Positions 63,501 to 64,000 of a stretch of DNA of 64,000 nucleotides are shown here, one piece after another. The stretch is from positions 1-64,000 of IMG/VR virus record IMGVR_UViG_3300025645_000047. The stretch is one strand, 5' to 3'. The position numbers and the translations under genes are program-made. Under the pieces are notes generated by a model. That model did not search any database. It was given only the letters and a program-made list of their open reading frames with translations, and was not told the origin of the DNA. This DNA is from a virus. Position 1 is the stretch's first letter. Each line of letters starts with the position of its first letter.

Positions 63501-64000
63501 CTCAATTCTTTACACATATACCTCATCAAATACTTAAAGACAATAACTTAAATAAAGAGATTAAAGACATCATAAGAAATAACAATAATGAAAATAATCT
63601 AGAAAGTGACTCTGAGTTTGTTGATCAACTATTAAGACATAGTATAAAAGATCCAAAAGTAATTAAAAGTCTTAAGATTAAGAACATGGATGGTTCAGCA
63701 ACTGCTTTTACATATAAACCAGCTAAAATTAAAAGTCAAGAGTTTGGTAATGTTCAAAACAATGAAAGAATATTTCCTAAATTTGTAGCAGGAAGAGTAG
63801 GTTATGATTCTTTTTTGTACGAAATGAAAGGTACTGTAGAAAAAACAGATGCTGATGGAGGTACTATGAGAGTTCCAGTTTATATTCGTACATTTACACT
63901 AGGAACTAAAGAGGGAAAATATAATACTGTTGAGTATAGTAGAGGGACTAAAATTAGTGAGTCTAATAATAATGCAAACAACGTTCTGCCATCAATTCAA
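57596..64000 (+). CDS. virion RNA polymerase (crAss-like, partial)
   Basis: This open frame has no stop for 2135 codons and continues beyond the window. It carries DFDIDK at residues 1381-1386, with aspartates at 1381, 1383 and 1385. This is the metal-binding catalytic motif of the crAss-like virion RNA polymerase, studied in gp66 of the Cellulophaga phage phi14:2. That enzyme is about 2180 residues, so about 50 residues are likely missing here. It would be packed in the head, injected, and transcribe early genes. The N-terminus has a FKERFGDWE motif (about 44-52) frequent in ejected phage proteins. It starts 13 bases after the giant cargo gene. Confidence 0.88.
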   Translation, partial: MKYCSVKNPANGKKSELHEQLADVFKDLQLAETAYAEVTGPTFKERFGDWEKAFKEGYPDGLKDIGLVDPKNGEPVLKKNLANGMWYYTEADGITKDYLNMVSLAAFTAQQIEEVTDHLLFRFILDGGPSKSLNEYNPNELEKGRVMESIEQSIAAYKESIKDKPNRAELLEKIELVESNKEEYRKNLISYIESLGMKVRERVTDAQGNPVTEVSAEDKGGGLNMQDSFETNSKDTASVNTKIFLSQIENRVYGEVIDPETGKTLLKEDGTPDLQSIPLSNGYLETESFAKFDDVWDTLKSVLTDEVGYGYGENVVDIFDVMYNKLDNIKESKLWMHDLLDKLDRMRSDPNSRNKITQFVQAMTGTQVNFYVTQHDNGNYTVMNATSTNSKQSKVTNKWYNSFDARYLTEGVLKENERAQLEKEYDELVYLQEQYNEDIAKIGIKANTPLTEIQEEQRRIAVNYAALDLSTVYNKLGADEVRPKDFQTMFNLNGGDNKAIDILDDQYKRALYLFKTILDKDFKFKDAEGNQENIFNKEVSTKLLANAIGWDTGDMSEMSVLLTNGKTGYAVTNPTYVSNKINEWKKDPTELENLLLDKGKQNSRWINYLLAKDEPNRNKRKVKMQKRLDDFGHGLDSAFKSKGKNDGVSNVEITLNDQINANMVQMLNDKLGANEKSFFPTIIAADKSRRILFSGIKSFDSGIRKSPQGDIYISPSSINVAFGYFLDEYNRMKRVNRENNDPNIKKAIHYHARIVDGKVEDIGNGQRSQIFPQFDKDSKDPKYADLRRMLYGDSFKDDKFDKLSSSQEEIVKKHIKESIQERVQETADRLKGISGTSKALIKHYGINEGGLDPDYTTLAGDYFMNGLISSVEYTKMFSGDPAYYKNNADLIKRIPATYTDGLQLRIDSKDALIFNQATINGVEVASRYVDKILASVTDKSIALAYGKTVDEKGNPIGNNVNTTDAQAWITPRRWRFIKQKLGQWGPQHDKVYKKMREGKQLEPNEAKLAAQPLKGVYFEINEGRPVYLKYSQAVLIPSLVKGTPMQALYDKMTKDPETGKEYADNEAHLEIHEVVTLDGIKVGAIEPTTINKPGTTELADEFELNPQVLNNRGWKLQQDLPIKNMKETNVGSQIQKNIFEGMDMTGEYVVNGKTVDGTTLAQNMHDAVSRLSDLGKEKLIEDYGIDANGKITNKDKIYAALIREFKDRGGNDNIVTALEKGTPFDAMPQIRGKVESIFMSIMNRALTKITTQGGSFIQVSPFGFEKIDPKDSGIIVVSEDYNGEGLLPPRIVDGKVLPGQAMIPHSQAIKLLKKHGITLEGKTMKSAMSLLDPSVLELVTYRIPNQGMSSNDYLQIVGVLPQGVGDSILVYDGLPAKTGSDFDIDKLFVMQNNIVYDTETGKVTKLTRENSHLAVKTLGKRAYTDKKTGKKVPATPDIMYSSVEIEKMLVQNDLVANYKAVLNSPKNYDAMMRSIDGAQLKDDIVGTKKNGFKDGLFPAPVMKNMELFSPLVQLETKNAYLSGKMGVGQTANHLVDHVMNQSLNIEFNRWIGVGNVRYEKITTGKRKGQMKPITFFDRETTDKHSIADNLSAFLNAYVDIAKDPYISRANHNSITANTSFMLLRAGASMKFVNRFIGQPILRELVQLQMEQQSITASELTNMDEQGNKDPFKVAPMDAILSKYFGNRKIPSVVSGKTVADLSDSKLEANIKNRDAGSEMEFNVLKAWSMLQEQGKIFGEAVIAAKSDTAGAGGSNVDRMVNENKIKKIISTGEVVNFSEKYKDTMLGTYKENTLDWVKSVVKNSDLFLSGTQMAENVFNNISSLTANGEYLVDAKLGKSIDAGFYSYIMSGTKLFKDSFKKYNSITTNVPLSVEKKQEGIIAGTEERNHLIENLEIEIRKGKKYLGINNKDKPKHYQEQIYRGWMQLYNKFYKNEDGSINKDKIHPDRKLALDLARYSFIGSGFQNNLTQFFTHIPHQILKDNNLNKEIKDIIRNNNNENNLESDSEFVDQLLRHSIKDPKVIKSLKIKNMDGSATAFTYKPAKIKSQEFGNVQNNERIFPKFVAGRVGYDSFLYEMKGTVEKTDADGGTMRVPVYIRTFTLGTKEGKYNTVEYSRGTKISESNNNANNVLPSIQ

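Noticed and set aside
1-64000. Alternative genetic code (TAG or TGA read through), as in some crAss-like phages
   Set aside because: TAG and TGA both end many well-supported genes here, for example TAG at 9532-9534, 15840-15842 and 33033-33035, and TGA at 7175-7177.
1-64000. tRNA genes, integrase, attachment sites, insertion sequences
   Set aside because: None was seen on reading both strands; intergenic gaps are nearly all below 120 bases.

Overview
The window is about 64 kb of the structural and packaging half of a crAss-like phage (order Crassvirales). All supported genes lie on the + strand and are closely packed. The evidence for the order is a diagnostic gene set in a characteristic order: TerS candidate, TerL, portal, fibres, lysis genes, scaffold candidate, major capsid protein (MCP), ring and muzzle proteins, large cargo proteins, and a giant virion RNA polymerase carrying a DFDID catalytic motif. 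A host in the Bacteroidota, probably a marine flavobacterium, is suggested by AT-rich DNA, weak or absent Shine-Dalgarno sites, host-type promoters with the TAnnTTTG -7 box, and fibre families I associate with marine phages. TAG, TAA and TGA all act as stops, so the standard bacterial code applies.

Region 1 (1-6.55 kb) holds small genes of mostly unknown function. It contains two zinc-ribbon proteins, a full-length GroEL and, about 1.5 kb downstream of GroEL, a very divergent GroES-like protein. It also holds a decayed gene (1278-1611), two short genes below usual length cut-offs (5475-5579 and 5587-5754), and ends in a strong terminator. Region 2 (6.6-12 kb) is packaging: TerS candidate, TerL, portal. 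Region 3 (12-25.7 kb) is a long array of head or tail fibre genes. It includes a three-gene cassette resembling marine phage structural genes, a beta-helix type protein, cadherin-like repeats and modular fibres. Region 4 (25.8-27.4 kb) is a lysis module. Region 5 (27.5-35.8 kb) is capsid assembly: scaffold candidate, MCP, conserved MCP-downstream protein, ring protein 1, auxiliary capsid candidate and more surface proteins. Region 6 (35.9-43.0 kb) starts with a metallophosphoesterase and continues with tail-ring and muzzle proteins. Region 7 (43.0-64 kb) encodes a double-domain murein hydrolase, a BspA-like adhesin, three cargo proteins and the RNA polymerase, which runs off the window end.

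The most striking signal is regulatory. Five intergenic sites carry the 12-mer TTTTAGCTATAA (or a one-base variant), and each is followed exactly 30 bp later by a TAnnTTT(G/A) box with no -33 TTG. Four other sites have an ordinary layout with TTG and the -7 box 23 bp apart, start to start. This suggests two classes of phage promoter, one probably needing a phage-encoded activator or a modified polymerase. Several promoters are embedded in the terminator of the unit before them, and two appear to give leaderless mRNAs.
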